A DNA stretch of 39,561 bases from Chitinophagaceae bacterium (GTDB lineage: Bacteria > Bacteroidota > Bacteroidia > Chitinophagales > Chitinophagaceae): the NCBI GenBank assembly GCA_014379965.1, contig JACMKU010000122.1:1-39561 (forward strand). The letters run 5' to 3'. The translations under genes were made by a program, and so were the position numbers. The notes below the pieces were generated by a model that did not search any database, had not been told where the DNA came from, and saw only the letters and a list, made by a program, of their open reading frames with translations. Position 1 is the stretch's first letter. Each line of letters begins with the position of its first letter. Positions 1 through 9,770 of the stretch are shown here, in pieces.

Positions 1-3
1 AGC

Positions 4-53
4 TACTTCCTACTAGCCACTCGCTATCCCCACTAGCCACTTCCCACTAGCCA
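4..53. repeat. Degenerate tandem repeat, actagccac unit
   Basis: Three copies of ACTAGCCAC with related filler (ctatcccc, cttcc) lie at the left edge, just downstream of the queA stop codon. The array is cut by the window edge, so any inverted partner arm would lie outside. It resembles the agtgg/agtgaatagtg arrays seen elsewhere in this window. Confidence 0.6.
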
Positions 54-74
54 ACCCAGGCGAACACTCACTTC

Positions 75-1124
75 TTAGATAATCATCAACGCATCCCCAT
101 AGCTAAAGAACCTATACTTATCCTTAATTGCTTTCTTGTATGCTTCCATGGTAAGTTCATAGCCCGCGAAAGCGCAGGTCATGATCAGGAGGCTGGTCTT
201 GGGTAAATGAAAATTCGTCACCAACGCATCGGCTATGTTGAAATCATAAGGAGGATGAATGAACATATTCGTCCAGCCCTCTGAAGGCTTCAGTAGTTTC
301 TGTGCCGTGAATGAAGACTCTAGTGCACGCATTGTTGTCGTTCCAACCGAACAGATCCTGTGACCGTATTCTCTTGCACGATTGACAATTTTGCAGGCAG
401 TCTCATCGATCCTGAAATATTCGGCATCCATTTTATGTTTGCTCAGATCCTCTACCTCAATCGGCCTAAAGGTGCCAAGTCCTGTATGGAGTGTAACTTC
501 CGCGAATCTCACTCCTTTAATCTCGAGACGCTTGATCAATTCCCGGCTGAAGTGAAGGCCTGCAGTCGGGGCCGCCACAGCACCTTCGTGCTTGGCATAT
601 ACCGTCTGGTAGCGCTCCTTATCTTCTTCATCCGGTTTACGCTTGATGTATTTCGGTAATGGTGTCTCACCGAGCTTCTCGAGTTGCGCTCGGAAATCCT
701 CTTCGCTGCCTTCCCATAAGAAACGGATCGTTCGCCCACGACTGGTGGTATTGTCGATTACTTCTGCTACCAGGTCTTCCTGGTCGCCGAAATAAAGTTT
801 ATTGCCAACCCTGATCTTACGCGCAGGATCAACAATTACATCCCAGAGGCGATTGGGTTTGTTTAATTCCCTCAACAGGAACACTTCGATTTTAGCACCA
901 GTTTTTTCCTTTCGGCCGTACATCCTTGCCGGAAATACCTTTGTGTTGTTCACTGTAAACACGTCCTTATCGTCGAAGTAATCGAGGATGTCGCGGAAGT
1001 GTTTGTTCTCAATCTGGCCAGTATGCCGGTGCACAACCATCATACGGGCGTCTTCACGTTTTTTCGCTGGATTCTGGGCAATAAGATTTAGAGGGAGGTC
1101 GAAACGGAATTGGGAAAGCTTCAT
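75..1124 (-). CDS. queA: S-adenosylmethionine:tRNA ribosyltransferase-isomerase
   Basis: This cytoplasmic enzyme transfers and isomerises the ribosyl group of SAM onto 7-aminomethyl-7-deazaguanine in tRNA, giving epoxyqueuosine, the penultimate step of queuosine synthesis. The 349-residue length is normal. The start [11 protein letters not shown] is typical, and two family blocks are clear: APTAGLHFS at residues 185-193 and [11 protein letters not shown] at about 260-270. The start is an ATG and the reading frame is intact. No other queuosine gene lies nearby. A TAnnTTTG-type -7 element sits about 150 bases upstream on the same strand. I see no preQ1 riboswitch in the leader, although I could not fold it computationally. 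Confidence 0.97.
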   Translation of the reverse strand: MKLSQFRFDLPLNLIAQNPAKKREDARMMVVHRHTGQIENKHFRDILDYFDDKDVFTVNNTKVFPARMYGRKEKTGAKIEVFLLRELNKPNRLWDVIVDPARKIRVGNKLYFGDQEDLVAEVIDNTTSRGRTIRFLWEGSEEDFRAQLEKLGETPLPKYIKRKPDEEDKERYQTVYAKHEGAVAAPTAGLHFSRELIKRLEIKGVRFAEVTLHTGLGTFRPIEVEDLSKHKMDAEYFRIDETACKIVNRAREYGHRICSVGTTTMRALESSFTAQKLLKPSEGWTNMFIHPPYDFNIADALVTNFHLPKTSLLIMTCAFAGYELTMEAYKKAIKDKYRFFSYGDALMII

Positions 1125-1274
1125 GAGTTTATAAAAGGTTTATTTTAAAGGGTCTCATGACGCAAACCGGGTAGGAACATACCGGAGATTATCACCAATC
1201 CCCGGTCTTACGGCACCGGGCCTGGTCATGTGGACTGCCATATTCCTGGAAACAGGACATGGTTTTTGAGCGGG

Positions 1275-1282
1275 CAAAGGTA
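1275..1282 (-). promoter_or_regulatory. Candidate Bacteroidota -7 element for queA
   Basis: The minus strand reads TACCTTTG, an exact match to the Bacteroidota TAnnTTTG -7 consensus. A matching -33 TTG at the usual spacing is not evident. It would give a leader of roughly 145 bases. The call rests on the motif alone. Confidence 0.4.
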
Positions 1283-1401
1283 CGCCTTCAGATTCCAAAA
1301 TCCCGCGACCCCCTCTACATTTTTTGAGTTTTATCCCCGATTTACTCGTTTTCAGGCGGTTTATGCCTTTTATTGGCCTATGGCATCTTAGATTTTGAGT
1401 A

Positions 1402-1409
1402 TACTTTTG
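1402..1409 (+). promoter_or_regulatory. Candidate -7 element for the TraB-like gene
   Basis: TACTTTTG matches TAnnTTTG exactly, about 90 bases before the ATG at 1499. A transcript starting here would exclude the upstream TTG-initiated extension of the frame, which supports the 1499 start. The nearest upstream TTG is about 26 bases away, longer than the usual spacing. Confidence 0.4.
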
Positions 1410-1498
1410 TCGTTGACCCCAACCCGGAAAATAACTTGCCCAGATACCCGTTTAATCGACAGCTGACTGCCCTCACCATCAAGAAGTATAAAACATCT

Positions 1499-4400
1499 AT
1501 GACTCGCTCCCTTTTGCTGTTAGTAGTGATCTGTCCCTACCTGTTACAAGCACAGCCAAAAATCAAAGACAAGAAGTATCCAAGTCTTCTCTGGGAGATT
1601 ACGGGCAAGGGCCTCAAAAAACCTTCATACCTGTTCGGCACTATGCATGTGAGCAATAAGCTTGCGTTTCAATTAGCCGATTCTTTTTATATCGGCATTC
1701 GAAATGCAGACGTAGTAGCCCTGGAAACTAATCCGGAGTCATGGCAGGAAGACATGAGCAAGTATAAGGCGGAGGAGCAGCAAGGCGGCGGGTATGGCGA
1801 CTACGTCTATCGCGGAGGGGGTTACACGCCCGTACCAGACGACTACCTCAGCATTAATACACTCAAGTTTTATAAGTACGACAAGAACATCGAGCGTTCC
1901 CTCTATAGCAGTCCTTCTACCATCAACAACCTCCTATATCGTACTTATGGAAATGACGCGAGCGATTTTGAAGAAGATACCTACCTCGACATGTACATCT
2001 ACCAATGCGGTAAGAAATGGGGGAAGAAGGTAGCGGGGGTCGAACGTTACGACGAGAGCATGAAGCTAATGGCAGAGGCATATAAGGACGCAGCAAAGGA
2101 TAAAAACAGGAAGGAGCGAAGTGATCGTGAAGAAGGATACGCCCCGGATAAGATCCAGGAGGCGTACCGTACGGGTAACCTCGACCTCCTCGATTCTATC
2201 AATAAGTATAATAGCTTCTCCGAAGCTTTTGATGAAAAATTCCTCTACAAGCGAAACGAGATTCAAGCAGAGTCTATTGACTCCATACTCAAACGAAATG
2301 TCTCATTGTTCGTGGGAGTAGGTGCGGCGCATCTTCCGGGCAAACGGGGTGTAATCGAAATGTTGCGTGAAATGGGCTACCGCCTCCGTCCAATTAAGAT
2401 GGGAGAAAGGGACAGCCAACACAAGAATTCGGTAGAAAAGATAAGGGTGCCCGTAATCTTCGAGACCCAGACAACCGAGGACGGCTTTTTCTCCGTGGAC
2501 ATTCCGGGTAAGTTTTACAAGTTTGGTGAGGCTGGCTCGTTGGACCAACGCCAATACGCCGACATGGCCAATGGCAGTTATTATATGGTAACACGGGTTA
2601 TGACCAATGCCTGGATGTGGGGCCATACCGAACAGGACGTTTACAACACCATCGATAGTCTCCTTTACGAGAATATACCTGGAAAGATCATTACGAAAAC
2701 AAAGATGACCAGGAATGGTTTCAATGGTTTTGCGATCACGAACAAGACGCGCCGTGGAGATGTTCAGCGATACAACATCTTCATAACTCCTTTCGAGATC
2801 CTATTTTTCAAAATGAGTGGCACCGGTGACTATGTAAAAAACGGGGAAGAGGCAAACAGGTTTTTCAATAGCATTCACTTCAAAGAATATAAACCTGCAA
2901 TGGAGGGATGGCATAAATATTCACCCGCATCTGGCGGATTCAGTGTTAGCCTTCCGCATGATCCGTATATGGGCAATGACGGCAGCTGGATATACGACGC
3001 ACACGACAAGACGGCTAATGCGAAGTATCGGGTGATGCGTTCAGACGTACACAATTATGGTTTTGTTGAGGAGGATACTTTCGACCTCGGTCTCATGCAG
3101 GAAAGTTTCGCGGCTTCCGAATTTATAGATACCCTGCTTAGTCGCAGGCAGTTTGTATATAAAGGTTATCCCGCGCTCGAGTGTAAATTCCAGGACAAGA
3201 AAAAGTCGATATACCTTACTCGCTTCCTTATTCAGGGTCCTCACTACTATGCACTGATCGCGCATGGCAAGACCGATTCGCCGAAGATGCAGGCCTTTTT
3301 CAATTCTTTCGAGATCAAGCCCTTTATTTATGGTGATGCTAAGCCACGCAAGGATACTTCACTTTATTACGCGGTGAAATCGCCCGTTTTCCCTGATGAC
3401 AGTAAGGATAAGTTAGCAGTTCCTGGCTACTCTTATCATGGATACGGTGAGGACGACGAGGAATCCGAAGCTGACCTTCTCGAAAGTGGAACGTTTCGTA
3501 GTCGGGTGATCTCTAACGACACTACGGGAGAGAAGATACATATTTCATTTTTCAAGACACATCCGTATTTCACGAATAAGGATAGCACTAACCTTGACGA
3601 CCAATCGCTGGGAAGGTTTGGTGATTCTACTCGAATTTTCCGGATGAAGAAGAAACACACCATGCCCGATGGAATGAAGGTATGGGAGACAATCGTGAGT
3701 GATACGGGCAGCAGCCGTGCACTTTGGTCAAAAACTTATTACAAGAGTGGAATCGGTTACAGCCTCATAACGCAGATCGACACGTTGAGCAAACCCGGAT
3801 CTTTCGTTCAGACATTCTTCGATTCATTTGATCCTGCAGATACCCTTAAAGGGAGTGACCCCTTCACTAAGAAGACTGCGTTGTTTCTTTCCGATCTTTT
3901 AAGCACAGATAGCATTCGCCAGAAACGTGCGAGAAGGGGCATTGCGCTTGTCAATATCGATTCGGCCGATTTTCCCGGAGTAAAGAGTGCAATCGGAACG
4001 CTGAACTGGACCGAAAAGAAATACCTGGATACGAAAAAGCAGCTGATCAGCAAACTCGCGGAGGTCAAGACCAAAATAACTTCCGACTACCTGAAAGACT
4101 TGTATTATGCGGTGGGCGACACTGTTGAGCTACAATATACTATTCTTGAAACCCTACTTCGCCAGAAGACGAAGTATTCCTTCATAGTCTTTCGTGACAT
4201 AGTCACGGTTGAGCCACCGGTCATGGATGTATCTTCAAATGATGGGTACAGGGACTATGGCGTTCCTGCATATGTTCAAGCCTTTCGGAATACATCGGAT
4301 TATAGTGATGGGAATTTCCTCGATGAGCTATACGATTCCTTACAACTCACACGCACGATCCTTCCCGAGCTTCTCCCATTGCTAAACCTTGATGACTACG

Positions 4401-5332
4401 AGCGACCTATGATGAAACTACTTGGAAGGATGGTTGATAGCAACCTCGTCAGGCCACTGGATTACCAGCCGTACTTTAGCAAGTTTTTAATTGAAGCAAG
4501 ACAGGAAATGAAGAAACAGGGAATCGCGGAGAAGAACCGTGCGATCAAAAAGGCCGAAGAAGAGAAAGAAGACAGGCAGAATCGTTTTGCGGGTAACAAT
4601 GAGAAGGATATGGGCAATGAAGGTCTCAGCCTCTATGCGACACTGTTGTTGCCTTATAGTGAAACGAATCCAGCCGTAGGTACCGTTCTCCAGCAAATGC
4701 TGAAATCGAATGACAATAGGCTAAAATATCGAACGACTATCCTTCTACTGAGACATGGTCGACCGATACCCGATTCAATGCTGGCACATTTTGCGAAACT
4801 GGACGAATACAGGTACGAGTTTTACAATGACCTTGTAGATATGAAGATGAAGAGCAAGTTTCCCGCATTGCATAACAACCACATCGATCTCGGCAAGAGT
4901 AAACTCCTGGAAGAAAGAACATACGAAAAGCCCGATTCACTCGTGTATGTCGACCGACTTCCAACCACGGTTAAGGGGCACAAAGGGTTTGTCTATTTCT
5001 TCAAGTATAAGACCAAGAAGGACGATATCAGCTGGAAACTCGCCACTGTGGGATTGGTGCCTGAAGATCCGTCAACCTTCGAATTCTCAAATATTGAGAA
5101 GCCGTCTTTTACAGGATACAATCAATGGGGTAATCACATGGCGGATCACTACAGATTTGATTTCACCTCGTTTACCGACACACGCATCAAGGAGGATGAG
5201 TCGATTGGCGAACAAATGCAGAAGGCCTTAAAGAAACTTCTATATTCAAAAAGAAATAGTTCCCGGGAATTTTTTGAGAAGGAAGGACGCGGCGGGTATG
5301 ATATCACAAGATCTGTAGATATTGACGACTAG
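1499..5332 (+). CDS. TraB/GumN-type protein with very long C-terminal extension
   Basis: I chose the ATG at 1499 because it opens with a signal peptide ([19 protein letters not shown]). The longer frame from a TTG at 1373 only adds unrelated residues. The mature N-terminus is a TraB/GumN domain: the [11 protein letters not shown] block at about residues 43-52 and the closing block [19 protein letters not shown] near residue 275 are both typical. About 950 residues follow that I cannot assign. They hold repeated beta-rich modules (F-S-V-x-x-P, F-N-S-F/I-x-F-K patterns), then a charged, helical, ARM-like part. TraB domains are metal-dependent, Tiki-like proteases in some animals; activity here is unproven. 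The stop codon overlaps that of the convergent ABC gene by 4 bases (CTAG). Likely exported to the periplasm or envelope. Confidence 0.85.
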   Translation: MTRSLLLLVVICPYLLQAQPKIKDKKYPSLLWEITGKGLKKPSYLFGTMHVSNKLAFQLADSFYIGIRNADVVALETNPESWQEDMSKYKAEEQQGGGYGDYVYRGGGYTPVPDDYLSINTLKFYKYDKNIERSLYSSPSTINNLLYRTYGNDASDFEEDTYLDMYIYQCGKKWGKKVAGVERYDESMKLMAEAYKDAAKDKNRKERSDREEGYAPDKIQEAYRTGNLDLLDSINKYNSFSEAFDEKFLYKRNEIQAESIDSILKRNVSLFVGVGAAHLPGKRGVIEMLREMGYRLRPIKMGERDSQHKNSVEKIRVPVIFETQTTEDGFFSVDIPGKFYKFGEAGSLDQRQYADMANGSYYMVTRVMTNAWMWGHTEQDVYNTIDSLLYENIPGKIITKTKMTRNGFNGFAITNKTRRGDVQRYNIFITPFEILFFKMSGTGDYVKNGEEANRFFNSIHFKEYKPAMEGWHKYSPASGGFSVSLPHDPYMGNDGSWIYDAHDKTANAKYRVMRSDVHNYGFVEEDTFDLGLMQESFAASEFIDTLLSRRQFVYKGYPALECKFQDKKKSIYLTRFLIQGPHYYALIAHGKTDSPKMQAFFNSFEIKPFIYGDAKPRKDTSLYYAVKSPVFPDDSKDKLAVPGYSYHGYGEDDEESEADLLESGTFRSRVISNDTTGEKIHISFFKTHPYFTNKDSTNLDDQSLGRFGDSTRIFRMKKKHTMPDGMKVWETIVSDTGSSRALWSKTYYKSGIGYSLITQIDTLSKPGSFVQTFFDSFDPADTLKGSDPFTKKTALFLSDLLSTDSIRQKRARRGIALVNIDSADFPGVKSAIGTLNWTEKKYLDTKKQLISKLAEVKTKITSDYLKDLYYAVGDTVELQYTILETLLRQKTKYSFIVFRDIVTVEPPVMDVSSNDGYRDYGVPAYVQAFRNTSDYSDGNFLDELYDSLQLTRTILPELLPLLNLDDYERPMMKLLGRMVDSNLVRPLDYQPYFSKFLIEARQEMKKQGIAEKNRAIKKAEEEKEDRQNRFAGNNEKDMGNEGLSLYATLLLPYSETNPAVGTVLQQMLKSNDNRLKYRTTILLLRHGRPIPDSMLAHFAKLDEYRYEFYNDLVDMKMKSKFPALHNNHIDLGKSKLLEERTYEKPDSLVYVDRLPTTVKGHKGFVYFFKYKTKKDDISWKLATVGLVPEDPSTFEFSNIEKPSFTGYNQWGNHMADHYRFDFTSFTDTRIKEDESIGEQMQKALKKLLYSKRNSSREFFEKEGRGGYDITRSVDIDD

Positions 5333-7056
5333 GCTGGCCTGCCTTTCGGAATTGATGCTATCAATTTTCGCGTGTATTCCGATTCAGGAGCGAAGTATAC
5401 CTGGTCTGCAGGACCACTCTCCTCTATTTTACCTTTATTCATCACCAGGATGCGGTCGCTGATGTAACGAACTACGGCGAGGTCATGCGAGATAAAGATC
5501 ATCGTAAACCCAAATTCTTTCTTAAGATCGTTTAGCAGGTTAAGTACCTGGGCTTGTACACTTACATCTAATGCCGATACTGATTCATCACACACGATGA
5601 ACGATGGATTTAGTGCCAGTGCTCGGGCTATGACGATACGTTGGCGCTGGCCACCTGAAAATTCGTGTGGATATCGATTATAATGTTCTGAACGCAGGTC
5701 GACTTTCTCCAGCAGATCCACAACTTTCTCCTTCCTTGCTTTTTCCGACGGGAACAAGCTATGTACTTTCATGGGCTCTCCAATCGCCGAGCCTATTGTC
5801 AGCCTTGGATTAAGCGATGAATATGGATCCTGGAAGATGATCTGGATATCTTTCCTAAGTGGCCCAAGTTCGTTCTTGCCTTTGGCCGTGAGATCAATGC
5901 CATTGTACGTAATCTTCCCGGAGCTAGGTTCAATCAAACGTAGTATCGTCCTTCCCAGGGTTGTCTTCCCGCAGCCACTTTCCCCAACCAGACCGAGAGT
6001 CTCATTGCGCAGGATTTCGAAACTCACATCATCCACCGCCTTGGTATACTCAAGCGTCTTACCGAGAAATGTCTTCTTCGCAGGAAACCACACAGAGATA
6101 TGTTCAATGTCGAATAGTACAGGGGATACCGCTGCTGCTGGGAGATGTTCATCTGTAATCCTAACCCCGGTATCTGCCACCACTGGGTGTGGAACGATCG
6201 GTTCAGTTTCTTTCAGGAAATCACTGACAATTGGCAAGCGTTCACCCCGCTTGTGATTCACGGGTCTACAGGCGAGCAAAGCCTTCGTATAAGGATGTTT
6301 GGGACGGTCAAATAAATTCTCCACGGTATCCTGTTCAACAATGCTTCCCTTGTACATCACCGCCGCACGGTCCGCTACTTCCGCCACCACACCAAGGTCG
6401 TGCGTGATGAAGATAACCCCCATATTTGATTGCTGCTGAAGCTCCTTTATCAAAAGCAGTATTGTTTTCTGTACCGTGACGTCCAGCGCTGTCGTAGGCT
6501 CATCACAAATCAATAGTGAAGGTTCGCAGCACATGGCCATGGCGATCATCACGCGTTGTTTCTGTCCCCCACTCAATTGGTGCGGGTATCGGCCAAAGAT
6601 CGATGGCGGAGAGGGTAGCTTCACTCTAGCAAACCATTCTATCGTTATTCGCTTCGCCTCGCTCTTTGATATTTTCTTATGAGCCAGCAATGCCTCCATT
6701 ACTTGTTCGCCACAAGTGAGAACGGGGTTCAATGACGTCATCGGTTCCTGGAAGATCATTGCAATCTTATTTCCACGGATGTCCTGGAGAGAATAACGGT
6801 CCTTACCGAGAAGGTTGATCTCTGCATTTCCATCTTCCGAGAAGAGAATGCTGCCGGTGGAGTAACGTGCGGGAGGCGAAGGCAAGAGTTGAAGAATGGA
6901 CAGAGAAGTAACAGATTTCCCTGAGCCGGATTCACCCACTAGTGCAACGATCTCGCCACGATCAACTGTGAGCGAAATATTCCGAAGTGCATGTGTATTC
7001 CCCGATTCCGCTATGAAGTCGACCGATAAGTCCTGTATCCGTAATAAAGGGAGCAT
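5329..7056 (-). CDS. Fused dipeptide/oligopeptide ABC transporter ATP-binding protein (DppD-DppF type)
   Basis: Two complete ATPase domains sit in one 575-residue chain. The first has Walker A GESGSGKS, signature LSGGQKQR and Walker [13 protein letters not shown]. The second has [17 protein letters not shown] and [12 protein letters not shown]. Each is followed by the oligopeptide-transporter C-terminal extension ([24 protein letters not shown]), which identifies the Dpp/Opp/Yej group. Such proteins power peptide or nickel uptake with two permeases and a binding protein, none of which is in this window. The start ATG overlaps the stop of the upstream lipoprotein gene by one base (TAATG), implying translational coupling. 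Confidence 0.95.
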   Translation of the reverse strand: MLPLLRIQDLSVDFIAESGNTHALRNISLTVDRGEIVALVGESGSGKSVTSLSILQLLPSPPARYSTGSILFSEDGNAEINLLGKDRYSLQDIRGNKIAMIFQEPMTSLNPVLTCGEQVMEALLAHKKISKSEAKRITIEWFARVKLPSPPSIFGRYPHQLSGGQKQRVMIAMAMCCEPSLLICDEPTTALDVTVQKTILLLIKELQQQSNMGVIFITHDLGVVAEVADRAAVMYKGSIVEQDTVENLFDRPKHPYTKALLACRPVNHKRGERLPIVSDFLKETEPIVPHPVVADTGVRITDEHLPAAAVSPVLFDIEHISVWFPAKKTFLGKTLEYTKAVDDVSFEILRNETLGLVGESGCGKTTLGRTILRLIEPSSGKITYNGIDLTAKGKNELGPLRKDIQIIFQDPYSSLNPRLTIGSAIGEPMKVHSLFPSEKARKEKVVDLLEKVDLRSEHYNRYPHEFSGGQRQRIVIARALALNPSFIVCDESVSALDVSVQAQVLNLLNDLKKEFGFTMIFISHDLAVVRYISDRILVMNKGKIEESGPADQVYFAPESEYTRKLIASIPKGRPA

Positions 7057-7433
7057 TATGGTTCAACAATTTTAATCGAGAGTTTCTTCGGTGGAGTGGG
7101 GTAGTAGGCCATGCAGACGGCGCAATTCGGTTGCTTTGCAGTGTCAATAGTGAAATAAAACTCATCACCCTCTTTGATCGTTTTCGGAAAGGAACATGGA
7201 TTCGCCAGACCGAAGACATTATTATAGGATTTACCGGAATGTTCATCCGTCCAAGCAGGAGTAATCATCGAAGTGTCGATATTACCCTCCACCAGTCGGA
7301 TTGTATAATTCATACACAGCGCCTTAATTTCCAGTTTTGCTTTGTGCCGCCCAGTACTTGCGTTTTTATTTCCGCAGGTTTCCGAGACAGTCGCCAGGAT
7401 GGCGATCACTGCCATGGTTGAAAAAATATTCAT
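7056..7433 (-). CDS. Small exported protein, probable lipoprotein
   Basis: The product is 125 residues and I do not recognise the family. It starts [20 protein letters not shown], a short hydrophobic segment ending in a Cys at residue 20 that could be lipidated, though the lipobox is weak. The mature part is small and beta-rich with four further Cys residues (ALC, NPC, PNCAVC), which suggests disulfides or metal binding. Its stop codon is fused to the ATG of the ABC ATPase gene downstream, and AMP nucleosidase lies 12 bases upstream, so the three probably form one minus-strand operon. A role with the transporter is only suggested by position. Confidence 0.7.
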   Translation of the reverse strand: MNIFSTMAVIAILATVSETCGNKNASTGRHKAKLEIKALCMNYTIRLVEGNIDTSMITPAWTDEHSGKSYNNVFGLANPCSFPKTIKEGDEFYFTIDTAKQPNCAVCMAYYPTPPKKLSIKIVEP

Positions 7434-7445
7434 AGCGAAACAATT

Positions 7446-8219
7446 TTAGAATTTGAGATGTCTCACGGTGAGTCCATCATTAATCAATTGTTTCAATGAA
7501 GCCACACCAATCTTTAAATGTCTCTCGACAAACGTAGCTGTCACTGCCCTGTCGCTCTCTTCCGTCTTAACACCCTCTGGAATCATGGGCTGGTCACTGA
7601 CGAGTAATAGCGCGCCCGTAGGTATGCGGTTGTAGAAACCAACGGTGAATATCGTGGCCGTTTCCATGTCGATGGCATAGGCGCGTATCTTCTGTAAATA
7701 TTCTTTGAATACCTGGTCATGCTCCCACACCCTACGGTTAGTAGTGTATACCGTTCCTGTCCAGTAATCTACTCCTGCATCTCTTATGGTAGTTGATACT
7801 GCCTTCTGAAGGGCGAATGCCGGCAATGCTGGTACTTCCGGCGGGAAATAATCGTTTGATGTACCCTCACCCCTGATCGCCGCAATAGGCAGGATCAGGT
7901 CGCCGAGTTTATTACGCCTCTTCAATCCTCCGCATTTACCTAAGAATAAAGCTGCCTTCGGCTCTATGGCGGTCAGCAGGTCCATGACGGTAGCCGCAGT
8001 TGGACTCCCCATGCCGAAGTTAATAATAGTGATATCTTCCGCAGTAGCACACTGCATGGGTTTGCCTATTCCCACCACTTCTACTCCATACGCCTCGGCA
8101 AACATGGTCACGTAATTGCTGAAATTCGTCAGCAGTAAATACTTGCCAAAATTCTCAAGCTTCTCGCCGGTGTAGCGAGGAAGCCAGTTCTTTACAATGT
8201 CTTCCTTGGTTTTCATCAT
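7446..8219 (-). CDS. amn: AMP nucleosidase (short Bacteroidota form)
   Basis: The enzyme cleaves AMP to adenine and ribose 5-phosphate in the cytoplasm. The 257-residue length fits the short Bacteroidota enzyme, which lacks the N-terminal regulatory domain of the longer E. coli protein. PNP/UDP phosphorylase-family blocks are visible: TIINFGMGSPTAATVMDLL near residue 65, ALFLGKCGGLKRR near 90, and AIDMETATIFTVGF near 185, whose acidic residues contact the ribose. Two adjacent ATGs (8219 and 8216) are possible starts. It lies just upstream of the lipoprotein and ABC genes. An inverted repeat of gtttaacg units occupies its promoter region. Confidence 0.93.
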   Translation of the reverse strand: MMKTKEDIVKNWLPRYTGEKLENFGKYLLLTNFSNYVTMFAEAYGVEVVGIGKPMQCATAEDITIINFGMGSPTAATVMDLLTAIEPKAALFLGKCGGLKRRNKLGDLILPIAAIRGEGTSNDYFPPEVPALPAFALQKAVSTTIRDAGVDYWTGTVYTTNRRVWEHDQVFKEYLQKIRAYAIDMETATIFTVGFYNRIPTGALLLVSDQPMIPEGVKTEESDRAVTATFVERHLKIGVASLKQLINDGLTVRHLKF

Positions 8220-8227
8220 ACTCTCTT

Positions 8228-8358
8228 CGTTTAACGTTTAACGTTTAAGGGTTTAACGTTCTGTAATTCGATCTGGATGTCGTATCTCAGCTGTCGCCTA
8301 TGAGAAATGAATATTCAGTTCCAAGAACGTTAAACGTTAAACCGTTAAACGTTAAACG
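8228..8358. repeat. Inverted array of gtttaacg units with 63-bp spacer
   Basis: The left arm (8228-8261) and right arm (8325-8358) are each 34 bases of degenerate CGTTTAA tandem units, about 30 of 34 positions complementary. They flank an unrelated spacer. The repeat sits between the divergent starts of the AMP nucleosidase gene and the HsdR-N-like gene, so here it lies in a promoter or leader region and is not a terminator of either gene. Confidence 0.85.
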
Positions 8359-8407
8359 TCGCAAGCATCTCGAACACCGGGCCCTCGTAGAAGCAAACTT
8401 AATCATT

Positions 8408-8415
8408 TACTTTTG
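8408..8415 (+). promoter_or_regulatory. Candidate -7 element very close to the start codon
   Basis: TACTTTTG matches TAnnTTTG and ends only 4 bases before the ATG at 8420. If functional, transcription would begin at about the start codon, giving a leaderless mRNA. No -33 TTG is seen at the usual distance, so this is tentative. Confidence 0.3.
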
Positions 8416-8419
8416 AAGC

Positions 8420-8860
8420 ATGCTCCTCGTCAAATACCCCGAACCATCATTTCGTATGAAAAACGAAGCCGGGAAGGAGTTCATTTTCGACACCCTGAGA
8501 CGAAAGTGGCTTTCGTTGACCCCCGAGGAATGGGTGCGGCAGAACTTCATTCAATACCTCGTGCAGGTAGGAAACTATCCGGCAACGCTCATCGCCCTGG
8601 AGAAGGAGATATGGCTTGGGGAATTGAAGAAGCGATTCGATGTTCTCGTCTATAATAAGAATCACGAACCCTGGATGATCGTAGAATGTAAGGCCGGTTC
8701 AATTCGATTGAACGATGCTACCCTGCAACAGGCGCTGCGGTACAACCTAAGCGTCCCGGTGGAGTATCTCCTGATCACTAATGGCGAAATGACGTTCGGG
8801 TGGCACAAGCGCGACGGGCGACTGCACGTCATCGATGAATTACCCTTGTGGGGTGGGTAA
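8420..8860 (+). CDS. Type I restriction HsdR N-terminal-like (PD-(D/E)XK fold) protein
   Basis: The product is 146 residues and resembles the family annotated as type I restriction enzyme R protein N-terminus (HSDR_N_2). The nuclease core is visible as D74 (KKRFDVLVYN), then E89 and K91 (MIVECKA), the D-X14-ExK pattern, followed by a Q-rich helix (LQQALRYN). The conserved LTPEEWVRQNF block at residues 33-43 supports the full-length start at 8420 over the Met at residue 13. It stands alone with no methylase, specificity or helicase gene nearby. It is therefore probably a housekeeping or orphan nuclease-fold protein and not part of a restriction system. Its true substrate is unknown. Confidence 0.85.
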   Translation: MLLVKYPEPSFRMKNEAGKEFIFDTLRRKWLSLTPEEWVRQNFIQYLVQVGNYPATLIALEKEIWLGELKKRFDVLVYNKNHEPWMIVECKAGSIRLNDATLQQALRYNLSVPVEYLLITNGEMTFGWHKRDGRLHVIDELPLWGG

Positions 8861-8862
8861 TT

Positions 8863-8944
8863 TTTGACCACAGATTATCATGATTATTATGATCGACGCA
8901 GATATCATAACTAATCATAATCATCATGATAATCTGCGGTCAAA
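8863..8944. repeat. Perfectly fitted intergenic palindrome, likely bidirectional terminator
   Basis: The arms at 8863-8893 and 8914-8944 match at 29 of 31 positions with a 20-base loop. The structure starts two bases after the stop codon of the HsdR-N-like gene and ends two bases before the end of the convergent LolA-like gene, so it fills the whole gap. The ATCATGATGATTATGAT core is itself repetitive. It may act as a terminator or 3-prime stabilising hairpin for both genes. Confidence 0.85.
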
Positions 8945-8946
8945 TT

Positions 8947-9660
8947 TTATCTCGGCATATCGAAGATCTTCTCGTCGACTGACCCATTCAATACAATCGA
9001 ATCGAATTTGATGGCTTGAAATTCCTGTCCGCCGGCTTTCATTGTTCTCGTTGTAAAAAACTTCAGGCCCTCAACTTCTTTCAAGTCTGAATACCATGTC
9101 TCTACTACCATCGACTGACCGCCCATGTCGCGCTCGGTCTCAGACTTGATGACCAAATAGTCAGACGTCCTGATGTAATATGTCGTGACTTTCGTATCGT
9201 CCTTGTTTGTCAACTTGAGTTTAAATGCTTTCGTTCCTTCTACATCTTCCTGGCCAAGTAGCTCCACCTGGTGACCGCGACCTTTGTAGTCCATCAACGA
9301 TGGCGCGAGGAAACTCTGCGACTTCAATTCATTTAGTTCGCCTCCGGTTACATCTGTTGGCGTAGTCGCGCCCGCAAATGGATTTTGTTTCCATCCTTTA
9401 CCATTGTTATAAACACTGATGATCATGGTTCCCATTGCGTCGATATCGGAACGGACGGATTTGCCGTTAACGATCTGGACCGTTATCGGGAGCTCATTTC
9501 CCTGGACGGAAATTGTGCCTGATAATTTAGCCGTCTTAGCCTTAGTGTAACCTTCGAGTCCACCGATGTTGGCAGAGTACTTCTGGATGATTTCTTCAGC
9601 CGTTTGAGCTCCGGCAGTAAGCGCGATAAAGCTTGAGAGAATGAAAAGTATCTTCTTCAT
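8947..9660 (-). CDS. LolA-like exported protein
   Basis: The 237-residue protein has a clear signal peptide (MKKILFILSSFIALTAGAQ). The mature part fits the outer-membrane lipoprotein-sorting (LolA/LolB-like) beta fold: an N-terminal helix TAEEIIQKYSANIGGLEGY, alternating strands, then DVEGTKAFKLKLTNKD and TTYYIRTSDYLVIKSE, the familiar pattern of such proteins in Bacteroidota. True LolA carries lipoproteins across the periplasm. This more distant relative may bind lipids or lipoproteins, but its cargo is unknown. It is transcribed alone, convergent with the HsdR-N-like gene. Confidence 0.75.
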   Translation of the reverse strand: MKKILFILSSFIALTAGAQTAEEIIQKYSANIGGLEGYTKAKTAKLSGTISVQGNELPITVQIVNGKSVRSDIDAMGTMIISVYNNGKGWKQNPFAGATTPTDVTGGELNELKSQSFLAPSLMDYKGRGHQVELLGQEDVEGTKAFKLKLTNKDDTKVTTYYIRTSDYLVIKSETERDMGGQSMVVETWYSDLKEVEGLKFFTTRTMKAGGQEFQAIKFDSIVLNGSVDEKIFDMPR

Positions 9661-9678
9661 ATAAATTTATTTGGATAA

Positions 9679-9711
9679 CGAATGTAAGGGAAAGTTTCCG
9701 TCGCATTGCAA
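9679..9711 (-). promoter_or_regulatory. Candidate promoter of the LolA-like gene
   Basis: The minus strand shows TTG (9709-9711), a 22-base spacer, then TACATTCG (9679-9686), one mismatch from TAnnTTTG. The leader would be about 15 bases. This fits the Bacteroidota -33/-7 architecture reasonably well. Confidence 0.4.
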
Positions 9712-9770
9712 GGTTGAATAATTAGCGCGGGGCCGAATCTTTTAGGCGAAGGAGATCAGGCCGTCACATA

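Larger units (their letters stand above)
1125..1498. other. Divergent intergenic region between queA and the TraB-like gene
   Basis: This stretch of about 370 bases holds no convincing gene. It contains candidate -7 promoter elements facing both ways (see separate entries). A 6-bp perfect stem, cccggt/accggg with an 8-base loop, lies at 1201-1220. The TTG-initiated extension of the TraB-like frame that begins at 1373 is not used as the start here. Confidence 0.6.

Noticed and set aside
1373..1498. N-terminal extension of the TraB-like frame starting at TTG 1373
   Set aside because: It lacks family similarity, lies over a candidate promoter, and would bury the clear signal peptide that begins at 1499.
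5771..6256. 161-residue plus-strand frame inside the ABC ATPase gene
   Set aside because: It is antisense to both ATPase motifs; no start signal or similarity.
8420..8860. Part of a type I restriction-modification system
   Set aside because: No HsdM, HsdS or helicase portion occurs in the window, and the gene is complete at 146 residues.
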